Below are positions 46,827-60,292 of a stretch of 64,000 nucleotides of DNA, piece by piece; position 1 is the stretch's first letter, and each line of letters begins with the position of its first letter. A program made the translations under genes and the position numbers. The stretch comes from Fratercula arctica (Eukaryota; Chordata; Aves; Charadriiformes; Alcidae), in NCBI GenBank assembly GCA_947846985.1, contig CANTUZ010000026.1:53922730-53986729 (forward strand), read 5' to 3'. Under the pieces are notes generated by a model. That model saw only the letters and a program-made list of their open reading frames with translations. It searched no databases and was not told where the DNA came from.

Positions 46827-49800
46827 CTTCACCAAGGAGATGGTAAAAACAAATTAGTCATAAAATCTGTTGCCTGTTTGAGAATACATATCATATGCCT
46901 CCAAAAGGACTCTTGTTATGATTTCTTTTCATAAATGGGGAGCAGTGCCCAAGACTTTTCCAGAAATGCAGAATGCTATTGCTAGGAATATGCAGTAGGT
47001 TTACTTTTTGAAATGGTTGGCAAAATTTCCTTAAATAAACCATTCTGAATGTCTTTGCTATTACTCTAGGTAAACCTTTCCCCAACTACACATATATATG
47101 AATGCATGCAGCTAAATCACGTAGCAGAAATCACACTTCCAATGATAATGCTCTATTTTCACTTATTTGGAAAGTGAAGCCTCTGCTTAGAAGATTCCTG
47201 AAAATTGTGTCCATTTTTGCCCTGATCTTTCTTGGACATTTGCTGATCATTATTTGGTCTGGTGGCAAAATTCATAATAAATTCTCCTTAATCCTAAATG
47301 GTATTTTTTTCCCAAGAGTTGAACACTCAGAGAACTAACAACAGTTGCCACTTTCTCTGTGTTCTGACTTTTCATGGAAAGAAAAAAGAAGCGTCATCTT
47401 GAATTTAATGCGTTTGCCCTGCTAGATTGTCTGGTATGGTTACAATTTTGTGAACAGTGCAGTCAGGAATGCATTTAATGCCTCAATGAGTTGAATACTC
47501 TTAGAACAGTAGCCCAAGTTCTTTCAGATGTGATTCGGAACAAGATTTTGACCATTTCTGCTAAATTAAAAAAGCACCATATAAATATGGAACAACAACA
47601 ACAACAAAAAATCAATAGACGTAGGTAGGGGACACATGAATTTCTGGCACTAGGAACAGTTTATGCAGTGAAAATGGGTACAAAAAGAAAAGCCCTGCTT
47701 TTAATTTATAAAAATAACCTCTTACCCTTACAACTGTGAATGGTATGTCTCCTATGTTAAAGATGTGAACCTGGGCCCACTGAAGACTGTGTAAAGCTCC
47801 CACTGAATTCATAATCAGATTACAGGCTCTTCTTCCAAACAGAGCTTGTTTCACATAGTTATATTTATCAGAGATCTGTTCATTTTAGATGGAAGCATCT
47901 AAGGTAAAATAACGCTACATCACTTTCATATGGAGATTTTTCCACAGTCTTGCAAATCTTCTGGCCAGGAAATTTTTCTTAGTCAGACAGCCTATGTTTT
48001 CCTTATAGCCATGCTAAAATATTTAACTTTCAGCCCTTTTAAGGGATTGTTTAATGCCAGGCTATTGTCACTGACATTTACAGAAAATATGAAGCCTCAG
48101 AGATTTTTGAAGAAAGTCAAAAAGAACTAGATACCCACTTCTTATTTGTATGCTTTGAAACAAACGTTTTATTGGTAGGAACTGATCAGCTGGCCCAACT
48201 ACTTCAGGCTTCTTTGTTCCAGTTCTTTGTAAGCCTATGACGAGGTATTTGTCTCTCACTCTGTTATTTGCTTTCATGGCAGTTGTCAAAATTCATTATT
48301 CAAGCAAGAAGATTTATTAATATAATTCATAACTAATGTCCAAATGGATAAAATTGAGATCTGTGTTTCAGTAGAGACATAGCAATACAAACAGCTGTAA
48401 ATCATACGGAAACAGACAGATGTCTAGCAAACAGTTAAATTACATAGTGAAAAAACTCTGGAAACTGACTGGGATGTATTTGTCACACAATCAGGTCTCT
48501 GTATATGGTGGAGCCTCTTAAGCGTCAGACGTACATAAATAATAAAGCAGACCCATGTGGTGTCATTTTAAATAGTTAAAGCAGATGGGGAGATGCTGTA
48601 TGCAGCTATGTTGTGAGGCTGTAGATCAGAGCTGCAAATAACCCTGGGAAAATGGCAAAAGCTTTGGTCAAAGTAAGGACATCTTACTTAACATCTCCTT
48701 CCTGAAGGACATCTTGAGGTCCAGGGTCAGAACCCATTACTTCTATTTGAAGAAGGAAAGCCTCTCTCTGCAGCAAATAATATGGAGGAATTTCCTTCCT
48801 GTGGGCGTAGTCTGGTTAGCAGTAAACAATTGTCACTATGATGTATCCATGTTCACTGATCTATTTCATTTTTTAACCACCTGCTCTAACAGAAACGGTT
48901 GAAATGAAATGATATCCCAAGGATACATGTCTACTCTTTGGAAACATTTGCATCTCAGTGTTCCTGTTCAGTAACTGTCTTGGTTTCTTGGCTTGCATCC
49001 AGCAACAGGAGACTGTTATCCTGGGATAGGATTGTATGCAAATTATATTATCCCCTAATTAAAATATTGCACGGACTTTAATGGTACATGTGTCTGTCCT
49101 ATTTTCAAGCTGAGGTGCATGAATGACCCTCTAATTCAAAGCGGCAGCCTCTGACTGTCAAAACTGCTATCTGCTCCTCTCTTGACATGTCATTCGCTAT
49201 CAGAGCAGACCCACTCCTGGTTTTACCAAAAGCAATGGAGATACTTCTACTGACTTTATAGGGGAAAAAAATAATCAAATCCAACATACAGAAACTGAAT
49301 TCTCTGTTCAAATAGAGTGATTATGTTTTGTGTTTGTTTTTCATTTTTATATTGCTTTCAATAATACAGAGTATTTTGCCAGAAGAATAGCAATCTATTG
49401 ATCTCACTCAACTAGAAAGAAAAGAAAGCACTGCATTCTGCCAACTATTTGATTAAAAGAATTACAATTAGCTTTTCTGTTTACATTGGGACTTCAACTG
49501 ACAGCTGTATTCTTGTCATGTTAAACAAATCAGGTAACACAGTATTTGTTACAGTCAGTGATACGGGAGATCACATGATCTAAGTAACTGCATCATTTGT
49601 TTTGACCCACTAGTTATAAATAGTCTCTATTTGTAATATAAATTTTCCTACTTGTTCTAAATCTAATGCTGTTGTACCATCCCTTATCCAAGATCAAGGG
49701 AAATATTTTCAAAGAGAAAAAACCATTTACAGAATCTTTAACACTGATTAACTTCACAAGAGACCCACAGCTGAAGAGGTGTTTTTCCATTCAAAAGTTA

Positions 49801-52800
49801 GGTATAAATTTTAGCCATTAATTTCTCTCTCTTGTTCTGTCTCTGTTTCCCACTTGGAATCCCTTGTTACCTGCTGAAAGAAATGTAAATTCCAGTGGTG
49901 AAATGCTGTAGTTATATGTCTCCAAAGATGTAAGCGATTTTGAGAAATACATTTGCTTACTCATGCAGAGATACTTGTAAGTGCACTAATAGTCAGTAAA
50001 TAGAAGTAATTCTGTGTTGCCATTTAGTATTTCAGGCTGTCTAAATATAGAAGATACGTGCATTAGTTCAACTGAGAATGACATAGTTACATTACTCACA
50101 GGCATCAGAAGCCTCCTGAATCTTCTGTCAATCTCCTGGCTTTTCTTCTTTTCTCCTACTTCTTGTGCTGAGCCTTTTGTTCCTCAGTAGATATCCAAAG
50201 AATCAGACACAAATATTCTCTTTTTGCAGCATGAGCCATTTCATCCTCTTAGCCAGGATACCAATTTTGAGGGCTTCTTCTGAGATACTGTGCAGCAGAT
50301 AGACCTGTTATTTGAAGCCTCTCCTGCGCTTAATCTGTAATATCCAATACAAGACGTTGTGCTGGATTTCAGGCTTCTCAAACTGGAGCCAGCTTACAGC
50401 AACCAGTATTGTCCAAAGGTTTAACCTGAGATTAAACAAAATTATCTTATTGCCAGAAAAACAATAATAAAACATCTTCATAAAAATTATACCTGTAAAC
50501 AATGGAAGCATCTAAAAGAGGCATGGGGCAATTCTTGGCAATTCCTGGTTTTGTCTAGGAAGATTTAAGTCACTGACGAGCTCTCAGATATTGGCTATTA
50601 GCAGTCCAAGTCTCCTTTCACTTCTATTATCACTACAACAATACCAACTTCAAGTGAGATATTCTCATTTTTCATTAATATAGTTGACAGGACAAAGAGA
50701 CCAGAATTACTGTCCCACACTGCTAAGGAGAAGAGAAGCAGAGCACCGCAATATTATTTAATTATAATAACTCTAGCAGTTGTAAAGGATATTAAAGGTG
50801 ATGATGTAGCCTATTCCAAAAAGAGCTAACATAGTGTATAGCGTTCAGACATCTGCTTTCAATTGCTTAATTTATTAACAACACCACCACCAATGACCCT
50901 TCCCCTCCCCCAAACCCCCATTCTTTAAAGTTTGTAAAGATATTTCTAGAGGAGTTCCCTTATTATTCCCTTTTATAATGAGAGAAATGATTACACATAT
51001 TACTTCTGTGTTACAGATTAGCGTTTCTCCATCTCTGTTATATCTTTGTAGGCTGAGTAAAGACCAAGCCTGTTACGCATGTCAGTCCCTGCTAACATTT
51101 TGCAATAGTTTGGACAACACAATTTGAGTGTTATATGGGGGCAATCCCAAGTTCGGACGTCTGTATAAACTCTGAAAAATCAATACAGTTATTTAAACTA
51201 ACTGAAATAGTTTCTGTTGCTCAGAGACTCCTTTTACATCTCCTTTCTTTGTCAGCATTTCTTTCCTTCTCTTTGACTTATAACAGTTTCCTTGCTATTT
51301 CTTTTTTTTTTTTCATGCTTACATCAAGATTTCTGCTTTCCTAACACACAGCCCAAAGAAATTACCTTTGTGACAAATGTTACTCTCAAAAGCCTTCCTC
51401 CGTATCTATTGCTCCTGGTCTGTGAGAGTTCCATAGGTTACAGGTGCGTACCTCTAGCCCAAGAAAGGCCTGTTGAAAGAAATTTAAGCTTTTAAAGGAA
51501 AACTACAGTGAAGTTGAGCCAGAGATTTTTTTTTTTTTTTTTTAATATAAAATTCAGAGTCCAAGTATCTGTGCAGCTTCAGGAAATCTGGAGCTGAATT
51601 CAAACTGCTCGGTTGAAGCCACTTTATGAAAATTTTGGTGAACTTGCTGTGGAGCAGGATGGTACATTATAACAATACCTTCTGTTCCTGAGTTTCATTT
51701 GAATGTTTAGCCCTATCCGGCAACATATCTCTTAGGGGTGTACTGATAACTGAAGCAGTATAAACCTGATAACTTTTAGTGTCAGGGTTCTCGTGCTCAC
51801 ATTTTTGGAACCAGTTTGCATACAGAGCTCTCCAAGCAGTTTGTTTAATTTATAATTTTCTTCGCATTACATTGTTAAATATAGAATTTATTTTGAGAGC
51901 TTTTGCATTTTATTAGAAAGACACACACAATTTCCCCCTTTTAATGCATTCCCCAAATCTGTGGACCAGTACACAAAAGTAATTCTTTAGTTGAGAGTCT
52001 CTAGCCAGTAAAAACTAATTGATGCCATCTTGTGGTAAGTAAAGAAAATACAAACCCAATCCATCCGCATTCTTCGTCACATCCTGTATAATTGTGCACC
52101 AAATATTCCGTTTTTCGTCTCTTGCCTTTTCTCTACCTCTCCATTAATGCAATTTTGTAACAGTTCGAGGTCTATCTCAGCTCTGAAGAGATAGTGGTAC
52201 AGTTCAAAAACGTTTTACATTAAAGCAATAATCTAAGCAATATTCAGAAAAACAACAATCTGTAATGTCTACTATGATCAAATTAAAATAGGAAATATAG
52301 AGCAAACAGTTTATGAAACTAGGTTGAGCTACAGCTTGCTTTCTTGACATGTGTAAGCTAAAAGCAAAATTATGGAAAGCTTCTGTTTGGCGTAGGCATC
52401 ACTGTGGTAGCACAAAGCTTGGCGAAGAGACACATGCTAGGTTTTCAGTGGAAGTACTTGTCTTTAATACTAACTGGAATTTCTAGTGCTCTTTGACATG
52501 CTTCCAACTTCATATCAGAATGAGGTTGAGGATTTTCTTCCTTAGAACGTTTCATGTCAGTTTGGCTATCCCAGCTACAGCGCAGTTTCATTGCTGCATT
52601 TGCAGTGCTCCCTAACTGCCACCGTGAACTGATTAGAAACATTTCTAGAATGTAAAGAAATCTACCTTCCGTCTGTGATTCACAGGCATCCCAAAGTGGA
52701 GGCAGAGTCCAACTGTGTCATCACATTGTCAAAATTTCACTCTGATGCTTTTCATTGTCCATGATTTTAGTGATGTTCTTGTAATGAGGTAACTAGTAAA

Positions 52801-54214
52801 ATAATAAATAGTTAGTAAAAGAATGTGTATTTCCTTTAAGGAGTGTCTGGGAGCCTATAAGACTCAGAAATGCCATAAAGATCCTTATCCTAGGCTAGAC
52901 TATTTCTTTACATAATAAATCTATGAAAGAATATCATATTGAGGATTACCTATGGAAGAGTTGCACGAAAAATTCTCATGGCAAGATATACACATGGAAT
53001 ACAGAAAGCCTAGCCCTCTGAGGACAGGCCTGTGACACTCTTTGGCTATGCATTTACATCTTTTTAATCTTATCTGTCCCCTTATAGTCCAGTTTCAGCA
53101 TCAAATTGTACCCTAGGTGTTTCCAGGAAGCCGCTTTAAAAATGTGCCCTGCTATTCCAGCATACTAGTAGAAAAGACAAGCTCTGTATTATGCTCTTTC
53201 CTTTATCAGGTCTTGTAGGGGTGTTGTGAGATGGGGGGGTAATATATAGTCTCCTGGATCCCATCAACATTTTTCTAATACCAGCACCTCTCCAAAGAAA
53301 ATCAGTGGAAAAGCCTTTCTTCAGTCAAGGGTAAATGGCAGGGACAAGGGTGACCACACTTTCTTATTCCCTCCAGCCAGAGTCCTCCCCACCGCCAAGC
53401 TCAGCACGCTCTGTGTCTCTTTCACGAGGCTCCATAAGGCACAAGACCTCTCCTTTCTCTAATTCTGTGGACCACTCTGCCTCTGTGAGAAATCACTGCT
53501 CCTCTCGGTTTACATTCTCTGCAAAGACAGACAAGCAGCACAGCGTGAATCCATAATCTGAAATTGCATGCAACACACAACAGCTAATTGGAAGAATATT
53601 TCAAGTCTTTGTGTACTGCATACTGTAGATGCTTCCTAAATAGCTGATTATATGCCTGAGAATGTCAATAACAATTTTCTAATCAGGTCCCTGCACCTGA
53701 AAACATACTGTAGTATCCCATCTTGCTTTCAAGAATTTTAGAGCAGATGCTGACAGAGCCTTAGGTTGTTGAAACAGGTCTGAAAACCCAGTGTTTCTTT
53801 TGTTCCTAGCATATGAAATTCCTACTGCAAAGTTACCCCTTAGTTCAATAACTTAATTGTGCAGATGGAAAATGAATAACAAAAACTTAATGGATGGAGT
53901 ATCTGCTTAGTTGTACTGCAGCCACCACGGAGAAGGAAAGACAGAATATATTTGTCAGCTGTTTTTTCAAACTCAAGATCAAAGATGCAACCATACAAAC
54001 AGTTTTGCCTTCCTTTGTCTGTGGTGAAAAGAAAAATCTCACGCCTGAAAAGGCTGAAAATAATCATGAAATGATATTCAGTGTAGCAAGTAATTGGGTG
54101 AGAAGAATAGGGATGATTATGAAAATATGAGGATTATTTGTTCTGAAAGTTTCTTGGTAAAACCCTTCAATTTTTCATTTCAAACAGCATCTCTCATTTA
54201 AAATTAATCAACAT
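46827..54214. other. Unannotated AT-rich sequence
   Basis: No gene, RNA or clear transposon was recognised over 7.4 kb. Minor items are an (aac)n run near 47588-47606 and a run of 18 T at 51526-51543. All open frames are short. Confidence 0.55.
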
Positions 54215-54560
54215 TTCACAGAACCATATAGAGCCCTGGACTCAGTACCTGGAGATGTCACACAATCTAACCCTGTGCCCTAAGTCATGCTAAACTGTAC
54301 CTAGCTAAGGTTCGTCTAACTTGGTCCTAAGGATCTCCTGTGATGGAAACACTACATCAACATCAGGAAATCTGTTCCAATCCGTATTGTCGACCCATTT
54401 ATCCTACTGTTTAACCCAAATCTTCCCTGCAGCAGATGTGCTATTCAGCTTGGACATGTAGAACTGTTTTCCCCTTTCCTTTTAGCAAAAGCCTTCACAA
54501 ATTTGGGGATTTATATTCCTCTTCATTTTTCTTTTCCTCCAGCTGTTCAAGCTTCCCCTG
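54215..54560 (-). mobile_element. Ancient CR1-like LINE 3' fragment, minus strand
   Basis: On the plus strand the order is cacacaatctaaccctgtgc, taaggttcgtctaacttgg, cctaaggatctcctgtgatg, gaaacactacatcaac and gaaatctgttccaatccg. This follows the reversed tail and C-terminal coding region of very old CR1/L3-like LINEs ('gtctaacctgttcttaaaa', 'ctccagtgatggagattcc', 'caatttattccagtgct'). Further decayed homology may reach about 54690, where a gtggtgccaaaatgcc phrase recalls the reversed CR1 'VQFWAP' region. No frame is intact. Confidence 0.65.
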
Positions 54561-56984
54561 TACATCCCGCTGTCTAGGCCTTTGAACATCTCTGTACCTT
54601 TCATCCTTATTCATCCATATGTCCCCTGAAGCGTGGTGCCAAAATGCCCTATCAATGCCCAAATACCTTACTACTGGAGTATAGAAGGAAAAGACCATCT
54701 CACATTCTCAAAGCTTCTGTTTCTTTCTATTGAACCTGTATTCTTTCTTTTCTTTTCAACTATATGGCACTACTCACACGGTCAGCTTTGCAAACCACTA
54801 TGAACTCGCATGCTGTTCTAGGAAACTGTTGCCCAAACAGTTGTCTCACACTCCGTATTTGTGCAGCTGCCTATTTCAGCCTACACGCAGGCTTGTAGAT
54901 TTGAAGTTACAAGTTTTGTAGCTGGCTTTGGAATTTCATCCTTTTTTTCTTTTTCTTTTTTTTTTTTAAAATCCGTTCTCCAATATATTAAGGTCATTTT
55001 GCACAGTTCTGTACAGTAGAAGCTCTAGATTCTAGCTGTCACATGTAATTATAATGATCACATTCTCTGCAAATAGAAGAGAGCACAGAGTATTTTCGGA
55101 AGGTTTACAAAACCTGAAATACTTACGTTGGCTTTGAAAATGGCCGGTTTTTCCCCCAGTTTTTCAGGTGCTGAAAAAGGAACCCTTGATTTGGAGGACT
55201 CTCCATATACAAATTTACAAAACTTACTCCCTGACAGTTATTTGTACTTGTAACTAAACCTTTTTGTTAGCAAGAGCAAGCAGGGACCATCTAGGATCTC
55301 TTTAGCTTCCCCAAATTTGGTCTTTTTTGCACTGCAAGGTCTCACTGTGCCGGTTCTGAGAATCTCTGAATTTGTTCCCTATGAACTGAAAACAGGATAC
55401 TGTACTGTTAAAGGGGTAGATTGTGTAGGAAGTTTCTGGTGTACTACAAATATGTTTGCAAGAGGCCTGTTTCATGACTTCCTCATACTTGATTTCATTA
55501 TTTTCATATTTGCATATTTGTTTCATTATTTTTCTCATACTGACAGATTTCAGGGTTACAAAAGTGGACACTCATCTCGCACACCATGACTCAGTTGCTG
55601 ATAATCACTTTCAGCTGCATTTTGTAGGGCTGAAGTTACTTTTTCCATAAAAAGATGTGACATATCCAGCCTTAACTACAGAGATTGTTCTCGAATTTAG
55701 CTTTTCATTCAAAAACATGGACTATGTTAAACTCTTTTGCTGCTTTGTTTTCTTTTTTTGGCCTTGTTGTCTGTCTTAGTGTCATTCTTGACTACGTGCT
55801 GTAGTCAATGACGCTGTATCATTCCATTGTGGGTGGAAAGAAGCTAGGGTTTAGCGGTGGCAGAACTTTTTTGGTGCAGTTTCCTTACCCAGTTAGCCTC
55901 CTTATTCATCGTTTCTCACCATGCCACAAACTACCGAGGTTGTTTGATATGTTCAAATATTTCTAAGGAGGAAATACGTCATAGCAGCATGTAAATAAAC
56001 AAAAAAATTCTTTCATATTACACAAAACTTCCAGTCCAGTCAGTGTGAATTGGCTCAGTATCCATAGGCCTAACAAAACATCCTTGTTTTCCAGTGTGTA
56101 CATGTATGTGTGAGTGTAAGCATATATGTGTTCTATGCTTTTGTTGTATATGTGTGTCTCAAGAAATACTATCTATCTGTAGCATATAGGCTATTTTGGT
56201 GTAAAAGCCAATGGAAATGGAACATTATTTCTTTGATAGCTGTTTTAGGAAATAATGAAAACTATTTAAAAATGTATATTTGAACTTTTCTTCATTTGCT
56301 TCTGTATTTCCAAGATGGTTCTAAGAAGCATTGAAAGTTTATTTACTTTGTAGTTAATTTTTGTCCAGTTCTGAAATGCTCAATCAGAAGCTGAATGAGT
56401 AGAATTTCCTTTCTATATATAAACTTTATTGCTAGGTAGAGAATAGCAGATGGCCTGTGAAAACATCTACTTATCCTTGCAGTATGAATCATCACACCAA
56501 GGTTTTCTGCAAAGTCTTCTCTTTCAGTAATCAAAACAATGTATTTTTGATGACAGGTCTTTCAGAGAAAGACCAGTGAAAAGCATGCCCTTGTAAAGAA
56601 ACATTTCATGTCATATTCAACCGCTGAAGGATTTTCACAATATACACAAATACAATGTTTCATTGTGTGCAGTACTAGTTAAAGCTTTTATCTCTTCTTT
56701 ATCTCTGAATGCAGCATAAAAAGAGGGAAATCTGACAGGAAAAGTAATTGGAAAATGGAATTATCTACCTGAAAGGCTGTTTTCTTTTGTGGCTGCCATT
56801 TGCATTTTTAAATGAAAAGAGATCTGTGTATTGTCTTATGAAATACAGATCAAACAGTTCAAGAAATAACATACCTCACTGAAGTGCTGCCAAAAGAGAT
56901 CATAACCCTAAAAATGATCTGGTTTCAGAGCTCACTCTGTGACACAGGGATATTTTCTTCTACAATTTTTCTCTTTCTCTCTCC

Positions 56985-57009
56985 TTTTTTTTTTTTTTTT
57001 TTTTTTTTT
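56985..57009. repeat. Poly-T homopolymer (25 bp)
   Basis: The longest homopolymer in the window, preceded by a CT-rich run. It is followed by aaagaaaaagac, with no retroposed gene recognised beside it on either strand. Confidence 0.9.
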
Positions 57010-57110
57010 AAAGAAAAAGACAATGACAAGAGATTCAACACCACAAACCAGAACCAAAATAAGTTCTTACAATATTCAAACACAATAACATTAGGGCTGG
57101 CAGAATCATG

Positions 57111-57173
57111 TACCACATTCATTGATTCATTTACCAAGCATTCATTACCACATACCAAGCATTCATTTACACT
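57111..57173. repeat. 21 bp tandem repeat, three units
   Basis: Units start at 57111 (taccacattcattg...), 57132 (taccaagcattcat...) and 57153 (taccaagcattcat...). The last two share 14 identical leading bases. Confidence 0.7.
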
Positions 57174-59109
57174 TACATATGAAAATGCAATGTAAACTTC
57201 TCTGCATTGTCGTTGTTAATCATCTAGAATGAATTCCCACGGACAAGAAGAGAAAACAACCTCTGATAAAATTCTTCTACCCTTTAAGTATGGGATGCAC
57301 CTTCAAATCCTACCAAAGGAAATGGATGTATCAGTCTTGTTTTAGTGAAGCTAATGTTTTGCAGAGGTTGTATAGAGGAAAAAATAGGATTTAAAATAGC
57401 AAATATCCTCTATGAACAAAAACAATCCGAGGACACCTTGAAAATACTTTAGAGACTTTTAGAGAATAACTAAGTGTGGTGTACTTAAAAGTTAAGCATT
57501 AACTTATAGACATCTAAAGGCATTATATTAAACAAAACCCAAACCAAAATAAAAATGATGAAATAATGCGGTGGCTTGCTGACATAATTCAGGAAACCGT
57601 GAGACAAAAGATATCCCTCAGCAGAAGAGAAGATCACATTTGTTCTGCTACTGCAGACAATGAGACTTCATATAGAAGAGTAAGTCACTTCATTCTCCTA
57701 GTACTGCTGATCAGTTACAGTATTTCCATAGGGAATCACCCTAGAAATTTTACAACCGTGTTCCTTTTTGTCATTCTGACTTTGCAAACATAATCTGTAC
57801 TCAGCAAACACAGCAGGTAAAATTCATCACCGATCGTGTTCATGTCTTGTTCCACACAGCACCTTGTGTGAAAAAATCAGGCAGCTGGAAGGGAGGAGGG
57901 TGGCTGACGCAAACTTCCTTGCTAGTTCATAAAGAATGTGATTATTATCAAGTGCTACAAGCATGTTTTTGTAAGTATTATGAGTTCATATATACAATAG
58001 TCTATAGCACAAAAGAAACAATAAGACATATGACATTGACATGGATTATGTACTGTAACTGATCATTTCAGTGCAAAAAGAAACAGCCAGTTAAATGAAA
58101 AGCTTTTGCTATTTACATTACCATGTCATGTTTTCATTTTTTCCGCTTTGAAGCATACAGACAGACTCCACATTAATAGTACCAAAAGGAAAAATAAGCC
58201 ATTCTGATGAGAAACAATTACCCATTATAGTCAGTAATAAATTGAGGACTAGATAAGTTTTTCAACCAAATCTCTTTTAGCAGAAATCTGAAGCTGTGAT
58301 TAAAAATTTTTTTGTTGGAACAAATACTCATTTTTTCTAAGATATCTTTAAATAAATTTTGGCCTAAAAAGCAAATTTCCATTAGGGATTTCTCCTTTTT
58401 CTTCAGTGAAATCTGAAAAAAAAATCTGCCTACGTATTTTACATACATAGAAGTCTAGGTTTAAAAGTTAATTTCACCCCAGATAAAGCAAAGAGGAAGT
58501 ATTAACTGCTAAGTTCTAGAAACGTAATGATGTGACCTGTTGCTTTTAATCCCCCTCATCAAAAAAAGTCTTGAAGATATTCTGCTTCTTGACAGATTTA
58601 TCTCTGTTCTTTAAACAGCATCAACTAATTATCCCAGCTTATTGCAAATCTTTTGGGGAAAAATACACAACTTTATGAACTCTCTCAGACAGAAATGTAC
58701 CATTTTACCCCAAAGATTATCTTTTTTTGTTAAAAAAACCCAGGACTTCTTTACCTCTTCACACTGCTGGTTTTGTTACAGAGTCACTGTAATAAAAAAA
58801 AAAAAAAATTGTGTCTGGATAACAAGACAGTATCTTCATAGAGAGAGTTTTACAGTGGCTGTAAAAATCTCTGCAGAGATCTGATGAAACTTTTCACAAG
58901 AGATGACTAATAGACAGTTCTCTTTCTCAATGTGCAGGCTGTTACCTTGGTGTTGCGTGGAAAGAGGCAAAGCGGTTTTGGCAGAAGATAAACCCCCTTG
59001 TGTTCTAACACTCCTCCCCGAGGTGGGAGGCTAGGTGTGGCTGGGTTTAAATTCTGAGTGATGCCCAATTCGGCACTATCAGTCCAGTCGCGTTTAATAT
59101 GTATTAAAC

Positions 59110-60185
59110 TGTTAGGATTTGGATACACTAATAGCGGACTGCACCTTCAGTCTAGTCGTGCTCATGAACCAGCACGGCCACTCTTGAGTCTTCGGTTGCG
59201 TTCAATGAGGAACCAAAACAACTAGCTACTTAAACAGTGCAGTTTATTTAAATAGCAGATAGATAGGTTCTTAGGATTGCCGGTGATAAATACACTGTCT
59301 GCAAAGCATGTGCAAATGAAAGTATTATTACATCTATCAAACGCGCGACAAAGTTATAAATGATACAGCCTGGCTATAAATGTAGGAAAGAGATTTTCTA
59401 GAGAAATTTCTAAGTTTCCCGAGAAAGCACTCGGTATAATCTAAGTCTTACCCAAAGGCGTCCCTATGGGGGGGAAGAAAGGCTCAGCCCGTCGACTGAT
59501 CCCAGAAGTCAGTAGTGGAGTTCTCCGCAATGGTGTCTTCCCTGGGTATCCCCCCTCTCTCGGGCTATTTTTATACTATTTGTTATCTTCAAGGTGGAGT
59601 TTGAGTGACTTTAGTCATAAGTACTTTAATTATGATTGGTGTAAAATTCTCTCGCTTCACATTTAAAGGTATAGTTTACAAAAAATTCAGAGCGCAGACT
59701 CAAGAAGGAGTGGTCGCACCTTGGAGGCGGGTAGCCTTTGGGATGGAGGTGTGTTTTGGTATCATAATGACATTATAATGAGCAAAGTTCGCACAAAGGA
59801 CAGCATTTCATCAAAATTTGACAAAATGTTGGCTCCGAGTATCGAGCAGGCAGCTAATTGGCAGCTTATCTGTTTCATGGTATCGTCCCATCCCCGTATC
59901 TGCTATACATCATAAGGTAAAGCCGCGGAAAAATTGCATCCCGCCCCGTACCTCATGTAGCTTCACAAGCTCCTTATCAGGGAACCGCGGATGTTGCATT
60001 CTTCATGCCAGCTGCGGCTGTTTTCCACCTCAGAGGCCTCTTGATTTTATACTTTTCCTTAATGTGTGAACAATGCTGTACTTCTGTACTTTTTAGCCAA
60101 TTTAGTAATTATTCCACACTTGGTCGCTTGTACTAGTTATGGCTTTGCAAGAACTTTGTAATGAGCTTCTGCCTAAAGTGGTAAG
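59110..60185 (-). mobile_element. LTR-like retroviral sequence of unidentified family
   Basis: On the minus strand this block has a promoter layout: CCAAT (plus-strand 59635-59639), TATAAAAAT (59567-59575) about 60 bp downstream, and a polyadenylation signal AATAAA (59243-59248). It then ends with a CCTAACA terminus at 59110. A hairpin (CGTGCT/AGCACG, 59157-59162 with 59171-59176) lies in the region after the polyadenylation signal, where R/U5 would be. CpG words (cgcgcgac, ccgcgg, ccgcccc) are far more common than in the flanks, which suggests little decay and a fairly recent insertion. The upstream (U3) limit is not resolved and the upper coordinate is a guess. No target-site duplication was found. 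I recognise no gag, pol or env sequence next to it. Confidence 0.5.
59567..59639 (-). promoter_or_regulatory. CCAAT plus TATA promoter of the LTR-like block
   Basis: The CCAAT complement is at 59635-59639 and TATAAAAAT at 59567-59575, both read on the minus strand with normal polymerase II spacing. A second TATA-like word, TATAAAAT, lies upstream at 60044-60051 (minus). Confidence 0.5.
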
Positions 60186-60292
60186 ATTTGAAACAACCAG
60201 GTGCTATCTGGATCAATACGCTCACTGTAAATTTCATACAAGACCCAATTGGAGTCATGGAGTCTATGGAAAACCTTAATATTTTTTCTCAA
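60186..60292. other. Short spacer between two LTR-type insertions
   Basis: About 107 bp of unique AT-rich sequence. The boundary with the preceding LTR-like block is uncertain. Confidence 0.4.

Larger units (their letters stand above)
54561..59109. other. Unannotated AT-rich sequence with simple repeats
   Basis: There is T-rich sequence near 54935-54968, a run of 25 T at 56985-57009 and a TG-rich patch at 56096-56158. A small tandem repeat lies at 57111-57173. No gene was recognised. Confidence 0.55.

Noticed and set aside
59060..59085. Possible primer-binding-site-like sequence beside the LTR-like block
   Set aside because: It does not directly follow the inferred LTR end and I could not match it to a tRNA 3' end with confidence.
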